Shown here: positions 1 through 10,745 of the stretch, piece by piece
Position numbering within the stretch: position 1 is the stretch's first letter
Layout of the letters: each line of letters opens with the position of its first letter
Assembly (NCBI GenBank): GCA_944470555.2
Contig: CALYCZ020000349.1
Span: 1-64,000 of the forward strand
Direction of reading: 5' to 3'
Origin: Heterobilharzia americana
Taxonomy: Eukaryota > Platyhelminthes > Trematoda > Strigeidida > Schistosomatidae
DNA length: 64,000 nucleotides
Made by a program: the position numbers and the translations under genes
The notes under the pieces: generated by a model
The model's input: the letters and a program-made list of their open reading frames with translations, nothing else
Database searches by the model: none
Told to the model about the DNA's origin: nothing

Positions 1-2440
1 GAAATGGTTTTCGTAACGCGCCCTCTACTATTCCCAAGGTCTTCAATGGGTCTCCAATCGATGTGAATTCTTGATAAATACTTTGTAGAGAAGTTCATGA
101 CAAGTGAAACGTGTTCTTCAATACTAACACAGTAGCAAGCCTTCTGCTTTATTTGTATCAATAACTTATAGAAGCTATTTCTTGTCTCTTGATAATAGAG
201 GCAGTGTCATATGCATTTCATGTATGGTAATATTTCTAATATCTGATACATATTTAACTGAGTCTATACTCATGAAGAAACAAACACTGTAAGGTCGAAA
301 CTAATTCAGGTATTATCTTCTGTTGTAATCTTAAAATAACAATGCTGCCTGGTTTCAAAACAACCAGTTACACTGACGAAACATAAGCTTACAGAGTATT
401 CCTTTCAGCCTTAGTACTGCCTTTTGATCATACTGACTGTTTGATTTAATGCTAAGGACAAACAATGGAAATAGGAAGAGCAACGCTTCGTTATAAGGAA
501 TGGAATTGTCTTCCGACTATGCCTACACTCTTGTTGGCATTTGTTCAAATAAGTTTTAACGTGTGTTCAACTGTTTCTACACTGATATACTATTATCCTT
601 TCTTTTCTATAGTAAGATTAGTAGTAAAATCATTTCATGATTGTCTACACTACTAGGAAATCTGACTTTACAGAAAACTTCAACTTTCTTCTATACAAAG
701 TTCAAATTAGGATTATTGTGTATCAGAAATGTGAAACTGTAATTCACCATTATGTATAGACAAGATAACAACAAGAGAATACACAAAAAACTAACTTGTC
801 ATAAGACTTGAAAAGTCATCGACCGCTAAATTTGGATCCCGATACTGACATGTGTTATCTGTGTAATCAATAAAAATGATGGTATAAGTAATAACAAAAA
901 TTTAAAGGTAAGCATAATATGTATTATATTCACATTAAATTATGTTATAATCATACTCAGTAAAATTCTATACAGCGTTTGGATACATGAGAATTGAGTT
1001 CAGAGTCAATATTTTATATCATATTTTTTTCATCAATAATAAAATTAATAATTATCATTGATCCATCAAATTAATGCTGGATTATAAGAAGAAATACGAC
1101 TTTCATTTTCTGGTTGTTGAACTCAAAAGGAAAAGTGATCTCTGTCTTCACAGATGGATTTATAAAGAGTCTACTTGTAACTGACAATATACGCATATTC
1201 AGAGTTGGATGCAGCTGAGCAAGAAGGAGAAACCTAGTTAATTCATTCTATTTGATAATCAGACGGATCTGGGCATTACATATGACAAATGATGGATTTA
1301 GAAAACCCTAACAATTACAGATTTAAGATTATTATCTATGTTGACTTTTGTAGGGAAACTGTGAACCAAAGTAACATCTCATTGATAAGTGTTGGTATCA
1401 AAAATGAGGCTATGGAAAAAAGTTTGAAGTATTATTTATCCAGATATTTAAAAATAAAGAAAACATTTTTCCTCATCAACTATGAATTTTGTGTTCTCCA
1501 GCCAAAATTTTCAATGTGTGAACGCGTCAAGGACGAGCAGACGCTTTGAATCACCTTAGTATATATCAACGTTTTGACTTGCTCCTGTAAAATCCGGTTA
1601 CACTGATCATACAAACTATCCCCTTTTCAAAAGTATTTCATAGTATTGTCTTGTTTACTTGTCAAGAGAATGTTGTAAATCAATAAATTATTCACTACTT
1701 CAACGATATCTTAGTTTTGGTCACAAGGTCTTCATAGTCAAACCAAGCGGTTTGAAAAGTTCATGATTTCATAATTCATACACGACAAACTTATTAGTAA
1801 CTCAATGTTTAAAACTTGTTCTCTGTATGCATAAGAAAAATGCATAGTATCTGATTCTACCTTGATAGTAACCCCCCAGTTTCTCAATTTATTATTCTCA
1901 TTATTACCAATTAACTCACTATCATCACGTTTGCTATGGCATTTGCTTCTTACTTCACTTACTGTGTAATTGTCTTTCTCTTATATAAAAATGTGAAGTT
2001 ATCTTGTGCTCTAAGATCATTTTATTAAAGCAATCTACATACATGTTGTATACAATCATTAACAGTTACTTGTTTTCACTGCTCATAACTATAACTGTAC
2101 AGCTTCAGTAAATGATATCTTCGCAAATTAAAATACTTTTCTTTGTTAAATTATCCTCTTCCTTTATTGAAATTAATTTTCTACTGTGTGAGTAATGATA
2201 TTAGTCAATAGACTGGACACTTAATTTTCAGGTAATAAACAATCTCGAATTTCAGTCTTATTTCAGCATGAATAACTTGGAATACATGTACAGTTTCATA
2301 AACCTATAAGCAAATTTTAAGATATACTTGATAATTATGACATGCAAACTTTCATGTGAACAACAGTGAAATTGCAAAGTGTGTAAATATTCGGTCGAAA
2401 ATATAAGACATTGATTCACTTTCTATCAATTGATATTTAT
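1..2440. other. Gene-free AT-rich flank
   Basis: I see no recognisable gene or mobile element here. Short open stretches at 465-656 and 1289-1549 on the plus strand have no family resemblance, no convincing splice context and an amino-acid make-up expected of AT-rich non-coding DNA. No microsatellite longer than a few units is present. Confidence 0.6.
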
Positions 2441-2462
2441 CTATATTTAATTATATACAATA

Positions 2463-3199
2463 GTGATTCACAATGGGAAGCTCAGTGATACTTTTGAAGA
2501 CAAGACAGGAGTGAAACAAGACTGCCTACTATCACTCTTGATATTCCTGATTGTAGTCAACTGCATTATGCAAAAAACAGTGAGGAGCTGTGAGAAGAAG
2601 GGGGTACGCTTCACGACGGAAAAGATCCTAGAAGATTTGGATTTCACCAATGACTTGTGTCCAATGTCTTGTGACACATACTCGAAGATCCACAGGCAAA
2701 AAATTAACAAGTTGACAGAAGAGGCAGCGAAGCTAAGACTTCAACTGAGTGTACAGAACACAGAGGTGATGAAGATACCCAACCAACAACAACAACCATC
2801 TCCAATCACCATCAACGAGAGAAACCTAAAGGAAATAGACTCCTTCAACTACCTAGGCAGCATCGTTTCAACTACAGACAGCACAGATGAGGATATCATA
2901 GCCAGCCACCATCGGAAAGACAGCAAGATAGGTGTTGATTAATGTGAAACCAGTGTGGAGATCTACCTCACTGCACTATGCACAAAACGTGAACAACATC
3001 TGGATCCGGATTTTCAACATCAACCTCAAGTCACTGCTGCCATATGGTTCAGAAAGTTGGTGCGTCACGAAAAGCATTTCGAACAAACTGGAGACATTGA
3101 TGAAGAACTGCCTACACTGACTGGTTACTGAAGATCAGATGAGATGAGATGAGATGAGATGAGATGAGATGAGATGAGATGGTCAGAATAATAAGAATG
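2463..3199 (+). pseudogene. SR2/RTE-like non-LTR retrotransposon fragment (RT palm/thumb), broken
   Basis: 5'-truncated piece of an APE-type endonuclease-reverse transcriptase. The first frame (2463-2942) carries the RT region after palm motif A: IHNGKLSD, TGVKQDCLLS (motif B region), then DLDFTNDLC where an F-A-D-D catalytic box is expected, so one aspartate is replaced by Asn. Thumb signatures follow (EVMKIPNQQQQ, NYLGSIVSTT). A frameshift near 2935 moves the reading to 2932-3120 (VKPVWRSTS, IRIFNINLKS, LPYGSESW). Homology stops in a GATGA array and AGAATAATAAGAATGAGC, so the element C-terminus and 3' end are missing. It is dead: catalytic loss, frameshift and truncation at both ends. The family (RTE clade, SR2-like) is recognised from conserved motifs; the exact clade is tentative. 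Confidence 0.85.
3137..3180. repeat. (GATGA)n pentanucleotide microsatellite inside RTE fragment
   Basis: Nearly nine perfect GATGA units lie immediately after the TEDQ-R codons of the RTE fragment. Shorter arrays of the same unit occur at the homologous point in other copies (about 12304-12327, 32968-32993, 43729-43752, 63511-63521). Confidence 0.95.
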
Positions 3200-3204
3200 A
3201 GCAT

Positions 3205-3275
3205 AACCAGATGACCCAGTGACTAAATGGTTAACGTGTTCACCGTAAACCTGAAGATTCTCAGTTCGAATTATA
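3205..3275 (+). repeat. tRNA-like SINE head (degenerate)
   Basis: The sequence CCCAGTGACTAAATGGTTAA resembles a polymerase III A box region, and CAGTTCGAATTA about 45 bp on resembles a B box. The spacing and the intervening ACCTGAAG match the Smα-like SINE heads elsewhere in this window. The body that should follow is absent or unrecognisable, so this is a head remnant only. Confidence 0.5.
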
Positions 3276-3513
3276 ACAAATAGTCGAAGCGGTTAACTCA
3301 GAAATAAAGCAAATGATTTACATCATTGTTTCATGAAATACTTCCTTACGTTATGCAAAGTTCAAAGTCGTTATTTAAGACCAATTATCCAATGACAGTT
3401 TCACTAAGTGAATAATTACGAAATATATGTTAATATATGAAATATGAGATCACTTGGAATTAGTGTGGCTCATAGACCAATAAATTCCCTCTAAACTCTA
3501 CTCTATTATCCAG

Positions 3514-3895
3514 ATTAAAGGATGCAATAGTTGAAGAAGACAAACTGAGTATCCTTTACAAAATCAACTGTGATAACTTCAGTCAACACTACATTGGACA
3601 AAGTGACCGCCCTCTTCGCCTTCGTCATTTACATGAACACCAATTGGCTATTAAACACCACAACATTTCATCACTCATTTCAATTCATGGGGATAACAAC
3701 TATGGATATGAATTCATTTTCCACAATGTATGAATTTTGGATGGAGAGAGGAAACACAAAGAATGTCAGGGTATTCCTAGAAGCTTGGCATTCACGTCAG
3801 TCAGCAATCAATAAATGCATAGACATAGATCCAACCTATCAACCAGTGAGAAAGATAATATACCTCAGAGAGGTTAGAGGTGAAGCAGAGGAATA
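3514..3895 (+). pseudogene. Penelope-like element, GIY-YIG endonuclease C-terminus, frameshifted
   Basis: The translated order is typical of the C-terminal GIY-YIG nuclease of PLEs: a lead-in LYKINCDN, then HYIGQSDRPLRLR (the YIG-Q-x-R-L-R catalytic block), then HEHQLAIKH, a degenerate linker, and EAWHSRQSAINKCIDI before the C-terminus. The Y-I-G triplet and the arginine of the first catalytic block survive, but the two halves lie in different frames: 3540-3700 in one, 3720-3895 in another. No upstream RT portion is found within 300 bp, so this is an isolated 3' fragment. The nuclease normally nicks target DNA for insertion of the element. Confidence 0.78.
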
Positions 3896-4030
3896 GCCAA
3901 CAGGAAAATCTATACAGTCAGTCAATGACACAACAATCAAAGGGAATAACCAATCACAAATCACTTCATCAGAGCAAGCTACTTAAATTACTCACGAAGA
4001 GATACTGACAGTATACTTCATACTGAAGTT

Positions 4031-4074
4031 AGTACTGTGGATGATGTCGTCTAGCAAGATGACGAAAACTTGAC
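4031..4074 (+). other. Hammerhead-like motif downstream of PLE fragment (degenerate)
   Basis: PLE terminal repeats are known to carry minimal hammerhead ribozymes. About 135 bp 3' of the PLE stop there is GGATGA, a six-base-pair helix (GTCGTC / GATGAC, one G-T wobble) closed by TAGCAA, and then GAAAAC. This resembles CUGANGA-stem II-GAAAC, but the first two core bases (C-U) are changed, so activity is not expected. The identification rests on position and helix only. Confidence 0.3.
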
Positions 4075-4435
4075 GATTAAACAACTCAGCTCAGAGAACA
4101 CAATACAACCATGACTCATCTTGTGTTGAACAAAGACAGTAAAAGTACAACACAACAGTCATTTCGTATATCAGTACTATTTTTAAACACAAAAGCTGCC
4201 TAATATGATGAAGATAGATCATCAGAAGTACTTTTTAGTTTGACAAAATTTACTAGCTATATAGACATTAAATTAAAGGAGAAATAAGCTTCCGTATAAT
4301 TTTATTATTTCTGTTGAGGAAACGTTATATCACTCGAAATAGGTTGAAAAATAAGCACTAATGATTAACCACTTCATTGAAGTTAACAATTTCTTAGAGA
4401 TAAATGCACACTTAACCTATTTCGACTTCCAAGTC

Positions 4436-4545
4436 AGTACTTTATGCCTTCGTTACAAATAAGTTTATACTGGGTGATGATTGAAGGTGAAATGGAAATT
4501 CGAACCGAAGATTTTCCGCCACTAATTGTTATAACAGTATCTGTA
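4436..4545 (-). repeat. Second SINE family (SINE-2), copy 1
   Basis: Read on the minus strand it contains GGTTCGAATTTCCATTTCAC (B-box-like) followed by CTTCAATCATCACCCAGTAT. The same order is found at 61700-61760, and more divergently at 20540-20650 and its two duplicates. A B-box-like GGTTCGAAT near the 5' end suggests a tRNA-derived head. No terminal repeats or coding capacity. Confidence 0.6.
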
Positions 4546-4577
4546 AAAATGATGTGCACCTGTAAATTCAGTAATCA

Positions 4578-4616
<39 letters not shown>
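4578..4616. repeat. (ATT)13 microsatellite
   Basis: Thirteen near-perfect ATT units, directly downstream of the SINE-2 copy in plus coordinates. No RTE 3'-terminal sequence borders it, so it is not obviously a retrotransposon tail. Confidence 0.95.
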
Positions 4617-4979
4617 TCATTTTATTTCTTCAGCTGCAAACAGCCTACAATTCTAATGAAGTATTAGTGGTAATAGTGGCATAACATATATAGAAATAAA
4701 TGAAGATTTGAAATCCACGATCAACACTAAGGTAGCGAGTCAAGGAAAAACATGATTCATAGTTACAAATCTCAGTCAAAATCGATGGCAATTCATATCT
4801 GATGACATAGAAGATTCTGGAGGTGTGGAGTTAGGGGACAACAAACGAAAATCAATGTCAAAGAAGGGACCATATACATACAAATGCCAAAATTATATAC
4901 CGTTACCAAGCTAAAGAGAGCTTAATTACAGTATATTTCTGAGTACTAGGTCAGGTTGAACATGTTTGAAAGCCGGGGC

Positions 4980-6030
4980 TTCCACAAACCTCAATAAATG
5001 TGTTCTTTGTTGATTGATTATCCTGAAGGATTAAGAAACGTCTACTCGATGTCCTGTTTCCATCCAGTGCCTAGAGATTGTGCTCTTAAAGACTACCATA
5101 CTACCATACAGACACATATTTCTCGGAATATGCTCATCAAATCGAGTAGACCCCTTTTTTTCAGTCCTTCCTATGTACTTGCTTCCACAAGTACAGGTTA
5201 ACTGACATACACAGCTGGAGGTGACGTGAGATGGGTATCTGTCTATTTCCAACTGTGTTATTCAGCATACTGTACTGTAAACTGAGATCAGTTTGGCAGC
5301 AGGGAAGCTCCTTCTCAGTGTAGTTTTTATTCTTCTGTCTATTCTTTCACATGTTTCATCATCTTTGAATGCTAGGTGGAGAAAAACTGGCTTCTTCTCA
5401 ACACTTGGATATTTTGTCTCTCATTAAATTCTTTTGCATGCTTCATGATGAATTGTTTCGGATATCCATTCTCTGTAAGAACCTTCTCAATTATTCTCAT
5501 TTATTCTTCTTGTTTATTTTTTGAGTATAGCGTCTTTATTCTGGTGAATAGTGTCCTGACTAAACCAAACTTATGGCTGACAGGACCAAAACTATTGTAG
5601 TAAAGGTACTGATCAATCCACGTGTCTTACCTGGTGATAGTTTTCTCAACTGTATCATCGCATCTCTGTCATATGCTTACATCTAAAAAATTGAATCTGT
5701 CCTTATTTTCGTATTCCTTTTTAAAATTAATATTTGAATGAGCTTGGTAAACGGTGTCGAACTACTTTGACGCAAGATTCATATGATCACAAACAATGAA
5801 AGTATCGACATACCTAAGTAATATATAGTTTCCTTGATCTCAGATTTCAGACCTGTTCGTTCGAGATGAGCCATGAATATATATCAACTAGGATAGGTCC
5901 TTGCAGTCAACCTACAGCCGCTCCATAAGTTTTCCAGTATACTTGATTAATCAGTTGAAACTGAACACTTTTTGTATAGACGAGCAGTAATTGTTTGAGT
6001 TCTGTATTTGGCAATGGTAGTAGATCGGAC
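4980..6030 (-). pseudogene. Penelope-like element: RT and GIY-YIG domains, decayed
   Basis: Reading the minus strand from 6030 down, the order is: RT palm region with TYGAAVG then a stop then LQGPILVDIY (where DGVAMGSPLGPVLADI-like sequence is usual); LLRYVDTFIV at about 5796-5820, the RT catalytic box with one of the two aspartates missing; FLDVSI at about 5690; SFGPVSHKFGLVRTLF at about 5540-5600 (RT thumb); then CQLTCTCGSKYIGRTEKKGS and TRFDEHIPRNM at 5100-5210, the GIY-YIG nuclease; and a C-terminal tail to about 4980. At least four in-frame stops interrupt it. This is a PLE lineage distinct from the other PLE copies here (CTCGSKYIGRTE against NCDNFSQHYIGQSD). It is inactive. Confidence 0.85.
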
Positions 6031-8382
6031 TGTTGAAAGATTATGTCAGTTTTGTAATCTTACTTGCTGCTTCTTTTCCCTCTGACTCTACGACCTTACC
6101 ATATCGATCAATACTCTCCCAACCACTATCATTTCCAATGAGTCTAAATATGTTTCTCCTTCTCTTCTGCTTCCATTCACCCTGTTTCTTCTACTTTTCC
6201 TCGCACTTACTGTCGCTCGATTCTCTGGACATCTTTCGCGTCTCCTCTTACAACCAGTCCGACCAAGTGTCTGATGGCCCGACAGTTGAATAACCTATCA
6301 GCACCACAATCGGAATCCACTGAAGACCTGGAACCACTCCATGAGACCAGAAAGCGAGCTCAAAAGATATCGACTGGTTTACACTAGTTCGCAAAGGGGT
6401 ATTGCCAATCGGAAAGTATTCAACCTCCTTTAACACACTCAAAATTGCGACTGGTGAGTCAGTTTTCCTTTTTCACAATAGTATGAACGGTGACAGAGAG
6501 TTGAAGTTTTGTTCAAGGAATCCGGTGCTCTTCGTACTTTATCCAATGCGAAGGTTGCAATTTACTTTCCGTCAGTGAATGACTTCATTACCTGTCTTTT
6601 ATTACATACTGAAGTTCATTTTTAGCGGCTACTTATCAGGTGCACCGATACAGTGTACTGGACTTCAGATTTCCCCAAATTTTTGGTGTTCTCAGATAAA
6701 AAGAAATACTATGAACCTTGTAGTGCTACTCAGACAAATGTGGTAGTTGCAGCTGATAAACGCAACCCGTTATGTACCCTAGCAGCATCAAGTCACAGAG
6801 AGAAGCGAAGCTGGATTTCGCGTAAAGCATCCCGTTCTTCACTACATGTCTCGTTAAGCCAAACTACGACTGCAACTACTCCACAGTATGCCAGTCTTAT
6901 ACAGAAGAATGAGAAAATAATAGTACGAGCCTAATACACAGATGAGAAATAACAGCACAAGTGTGTCAGATTTCTTTATTTAATTATACTTAGGCAGCAC
7001 CAAGTCCACTGTACATTGCTTTTTTTCTACTGCTGCCCACCATTAGTTCGTTACAGTAGTCATAGTAAGTTAAACTTTAATTGTCAGAACTAGCCAGCCA
7101 TTCAACCTATTTCATCGTCTAATATGAGGAAATGAATAACTGCTTGCAAAACGAACTAACAGGATTTTTCTAGGGCCTGTTTTCGACTACGTTACAAAAG
7201 CCGGTGGACCTGGAGCTTTCTGTGTAACAAAACGGAATATTATCTCAAATGCCATCTGCAGCATCGCCTGTTGAACGAAGATGAATCAAGCTGATGCATC
7301 TATTTTGCACGAAGAGCTCCGGCCATTTTACCCTGAACTATTAGCAGATCTGCTTACAGTGATGAGGATTGCATACCAATCTTCACAGAAATCTATGACG
7401 TTCAGTATCTACGTTCCCAGGTACTCTTATTTCGTAAAACTAATTTGACTCCGTAGCTAATTTTTATCAGCCAGTTAATCACCTGGTTTGTCGCATTTAA
7501 CTGCTGTCCTGCCAGTTCACCTTCGCTCTCATAATTGGTCTTAATGTAACTGTGTAAGTCCCAGGAGAATACTGTGAGACACCCATGGAGACTCTCATCC
7601 GCACAGAACATCTCTTTTCCGAACAAAACGTACAAATGGACTACAAAAAAAGGGGTTATCTAAACGAGACGAACGATCTGATCGCTTGGAAAAATCAATC
7701 ACCCACCGAGTGGAAATAAGATGTTTAGACACACAGGTCACCATGATGGATGCGGCGGAGAAGCTAAAAGTCTCCAGCAAATGGCTTATTGATAGTTCAT
7801 TGCGAATCCAGGCACTTGAACTTGAAATGACCCTAAGTGTAGTCGTGTGGCAGCACAGGTGTTGTCCAGTTTGGCGGCTTCGTACGCTGTTGTTTCCATC
7901 CATCCATCGCATAATCTATAAGTTACTATGACCCGACTTCTGGGAGCAGTACTCATTGTCTTCGATGCGAAACAGGCGACAACTCACAAAAACGCTGGTG
8001 TCTAGGCGTATCATAAGTAATTTATTGAAGTTGAGGATAAAAATTTGACTTGGTAAAGTTGGATAAGCTGAGAAAATGCATAATATACATTTTTGAAATC
8101 CCAATTTCTGACGTTTCATGACCTCACGGAAATCGCCTCTCCAGAGGACAAACAAAACCTGTGGAAGTTACCGACTGTTTTAGTAGTAAATAGTGAGAAG
8201 TGAGATCACGTTGTTCATATATGGCATTTATGCAAATAAATGTCATTGTTATCGGATATTAGTCTGCGAGTCAAAGTGAATGTGTGTGCATATGCGGATT
8301 GGTGTTAATTTGAGGAAAATACTACAGATGACAAATTTGGTTTGTGTGCATCTACTTTATTCCAGTTTGTACGTGTGACGTG
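6031..8382. other. Unassigned stretch with unrecognised short ORFs
   Basis: No family could be recognised. On the plus strand a frame open from 6341 to about 6570 contains KDIDWFTLVRKGVLPIGKYS and crosses a GTGAGT after ACTG (about 6450-6456) that could be a splice donor. Frames at 6653-6934 (rich in Ser/Thr/Lys) and 7686-7931 (MMDAAEKLKVSSKWL, helical character) are also open. The base composition is less AT-rich than the left flank, which hints at old coding or repeat sequence. None has a start, acceptor and donor set that I can defend. The minus strand of 7900-8380 is probably the 3' untranslated part of the neighbouring PLE. Confidence 0.4.
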
Positions 8383-10492
8383 TTATTTTGGATATCTAGT
8401 CCAAATTAGTTGGATAATTAGGCCTTTTTTTCCGTTGAGTGGATTAGAATTCAGCATAATGTGAAGTGCCTCAGCTATCCTTTCTTGTAGTTTCAAAAAC
8501 CTTTTTGAACGATTTTAATATTTTCAATATCAATTGTGTGACTGTGATAGATGACAGGAAGAGTAATTGCCAACTTGATTTGCAAATTCTCCAGTTCAAC
8601 AGGATTATTTAGCGATCGTTTTCTGTAACTTGTGTGTTCTTTAGCCCGAATGAGGATCTCTCGGAATGATTTCCCAATACAATAAGCTTCACAACCAACA
8701 CAGCCTAATTTGTAGACACAATTCTGCTTGGATGCAAAAGGAATTTTATCTTTTAAATTGATTAGAGGATTCGCAACTGTTGGGTATCTTGTAATAGTCT
8801 CTAATTCTGTGCATTCTTTAACTCCTTTGTTGTTCTTCAGTTGTACCTAGGCGGAATCATCGAACTACTGTGCCAACCCATCAATCAACATTTGAATTTC
8901 CTCTTGGATCCTTCCGCCCATGTTTCTAAATCTTTTCAAAGACAATCCTAGGATAGTTCTTAGGATGTAAAACATCTAATATGCTTCATACTTTCGTTTC
9001 CCTGTCGTCTTCAATAGTGATGAGCTTTCTAGCTTTCCTAAATAAATTCAGAGGAAGTGAAGGTTTAGCATTGAGTGGCTGTGCTGATTCGAAATCAAGA
9101 TATCGATTTGAATGTGTTGCTTTACGACAAACAGATGAACTTAGACTTCCACCTCCATTCCTTTTAGTGGATGTTTAAAAATGGTAGTTCACCGCCTGCA
9201 TTTTAATATTAACATGCGAATTCAAAATATAGAACATAAGTTAAGTTAGAAAAGTTCTGAGGCCAGATCTTTTTAAAATTACAAATGTATTATTAATGTA
9301 TCTGAACCAAGTTCGTGGTTTCATAACGTTAGCTAAGATAATGGATTCAATGTGAAACATGAAGAGGTTTCCAACGATAGTGGACACTGGAGGAAGCATT
9401 ACTAATTCATCTATTTGTTTATATAATGCTTCTCTAAACTTGAAAAGTGTAGAATTTAAGTAAAAAAAAAACTAGTGTTTTCATGATTAGGCTAGAAGAA
9501 TATTGTTATGGGTTCGAGGCGCTAATGGTATATGTATGGTATATATTCCGAAAAGAATATAATACGGACGCTTAGCTGACAGCTAACATGGTACGCAAGA
9601 GACACTGGCTGCAACCCCGGGCCGAATAGAGAGAAGACCGAAGCTGCATGATGGGGGAGCGTGTACTACTCCGAGAATATAATATAATAACAATGAATCA
9701 ATACAAAACACGTGAATAAGTATACACATGAAAACTGACCTTGTCTGCAATTGGAGAAATTCGCACAGTTATAGTAAAAGTTAACCAATCAGCGAATTAC
9801 ATTACAATGAGGCAGAAAATAGACTATTAGTCATACCGTCAAACGATGTGGGAATGACACGTTAAAATGTTCGGATCGATAACAATGTTTTATACAAAAC
9901 TGGGGCATCACAACAAATATGTCTGCAACTCACCTATGAACTCTAAACACTTTTTCAGTGAGAATACTAGTATACAATGAAAAGTTATAAATAACGGTTG
10001 TTTCATTCGCTACAATAGAAATTTCCAATATTTCTAGATTGAATTCATAAGAATCTTAAGTTGAGAGTGATAAGAAACCGTTGGAAAGGCTTTAGTAATA
10101 ATATGAAATATATAGTTATTGCATATGTTAGAGAGTTTGTAAGGTCTACTGTTGGTCTCAGAGGGATGTCATGTTCATGAACTTTTGGTAATCCATAGAA
10201 GCGTGATGATGTACATCTCTATGGATATATAAAAAACCATAATGAATCTTCGATGAACTGTCTCAATTCCCTTAGAAGCTGGCATGTTTCCGTTTTCATC
10301 TTGTTCTTCATTGCTTAACACTTTTTCTATCCAGTTTCTTCATTGCGACTGGCTGAGAAATGTTCACGTGTTTAAAGGCTATAATCAGTTTTCTTCATAA
10401 TCACTTACACTTCATTTATTTGCCTTGGAGATTACGACTGTTTTATCTTTTCGCAGGTTTTGAATGACCGATCATTCTTCCGAAATATTCAG

Positions 10493-10494
<2 letters not shown>
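8383..10494 (-). pseudogene. Penelope-like element, nearly full RT plus GIY-YIG, dead and interrupted by a solo LTR
   Basis: Minus-strand order from the right: IQNLRKDKTVVISKANK at 10410-10475 (N-terminal RT motif), RFYGLPKVHEHDIPLRPTVD at about 10140-10205, SLYTSIL near 9975 (palm motif A region), then the inserted LTR (9504-9915), KFREALYKQIDELVM at about 9390-9440, FRYINNTFVILKR at about 9270-9310 (the catalytic Y-V-D-D has become Y-I-N-N), THSNRYLDFESAQPLNAK at about 9070-9130, VYKLGCVGCEAYCIG with RAKEHTSYRK at 8610-8730 (GIY-YIG nuclease) and a C-terminus ending RYPK-stop at 8383. Several stops and frameshifts are present. The upstream end abuts the (AT)24 array. It cannot be autonomous: both catalytic aspartates are gone. 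Confidence 0.9.
9504..9915. mobile_element. Solo LTR of an LTR retrotransposon, 412 bp, with 5-bp target duplication
   Basis: The segment begins TGTTATGGG and ends CATCACAACA, so it has the TG...CA ends and a short TGTT/AACA inverted terminus. It is flanked on both sides by AATAT (9499-9503 and 9916-9920), a 5-bp target-site duplication as made by Ty3/Gypsy or BEL integrases. It sits inside the RT of the PLE and separates palm motif A from the following motif; removing it brings the PLE parts to normal spacing. TATA-like sequences occur on both strands, so transcriptional polarity is not assigned. No internal coding region accompanies it, hence a solo LTR left by LTR-LTR recombination. Confidence 0.82.

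Positions 10495-10542
<48 letters not shown>
10495..10542. repeat. (AT)24 microsatellite between two opposed PLE fragments
   Basis: Twenty-four AT units. The minus-strand PLE ends against its left side, and a plus-strand PLE fragment begins within about 50 bp on its right. Confidence 0.97.
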
Positions 10543-10545
<3 letters not shown>

Positions 10546-10579
10546 TTTGCATTACTCGTGGCAACTTGAGCTGTTACAC

Positions 10580-10745
10580 CTATATGCGAGGTTCTGCGTT
10601 GACTTTACCAGTCAGCAGAAAGCAATTCACATTCTACAAATATATACGCCGCCGAACATTTCGAAAGAATGGTCAGCCCTTCAAAACATACGAAAAGATA
10701 AAACAATCGTAATCATCAAGGCAACATCAGTGAGAAACACCTTAC
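10580..10745 (+). pseudogene. Penelope-like element fragment, N-terminal RT motif
   Basis: The translation includes FTSQQKAIHILQ and KEWSALQNIRKDKTIVIIKA, the same N-terminal RT motif as IQNLRKDKTVVISKANK in the minus-strand PLE on the other side of the (AT)n tract. The DNA is close but not identical, so they are separate copies of one lineage placed head to head. Homology ends soon after the motif. Confidence 0.75.

Noticed and set aside
7595..7912. 105-codon minus-strand ORF, Ser/Arg-rich
   Set aside because: Antisense to another open frame; low-complexity composition and no start, splice or family support.
9504..9915. A SINE or host exon at the C+G-rich patch in the PLE
   Set aside because: TG...CA ends and flanking AATAT duplications fit a solo LTR better, and no pol III boxes with proper spacing were found.
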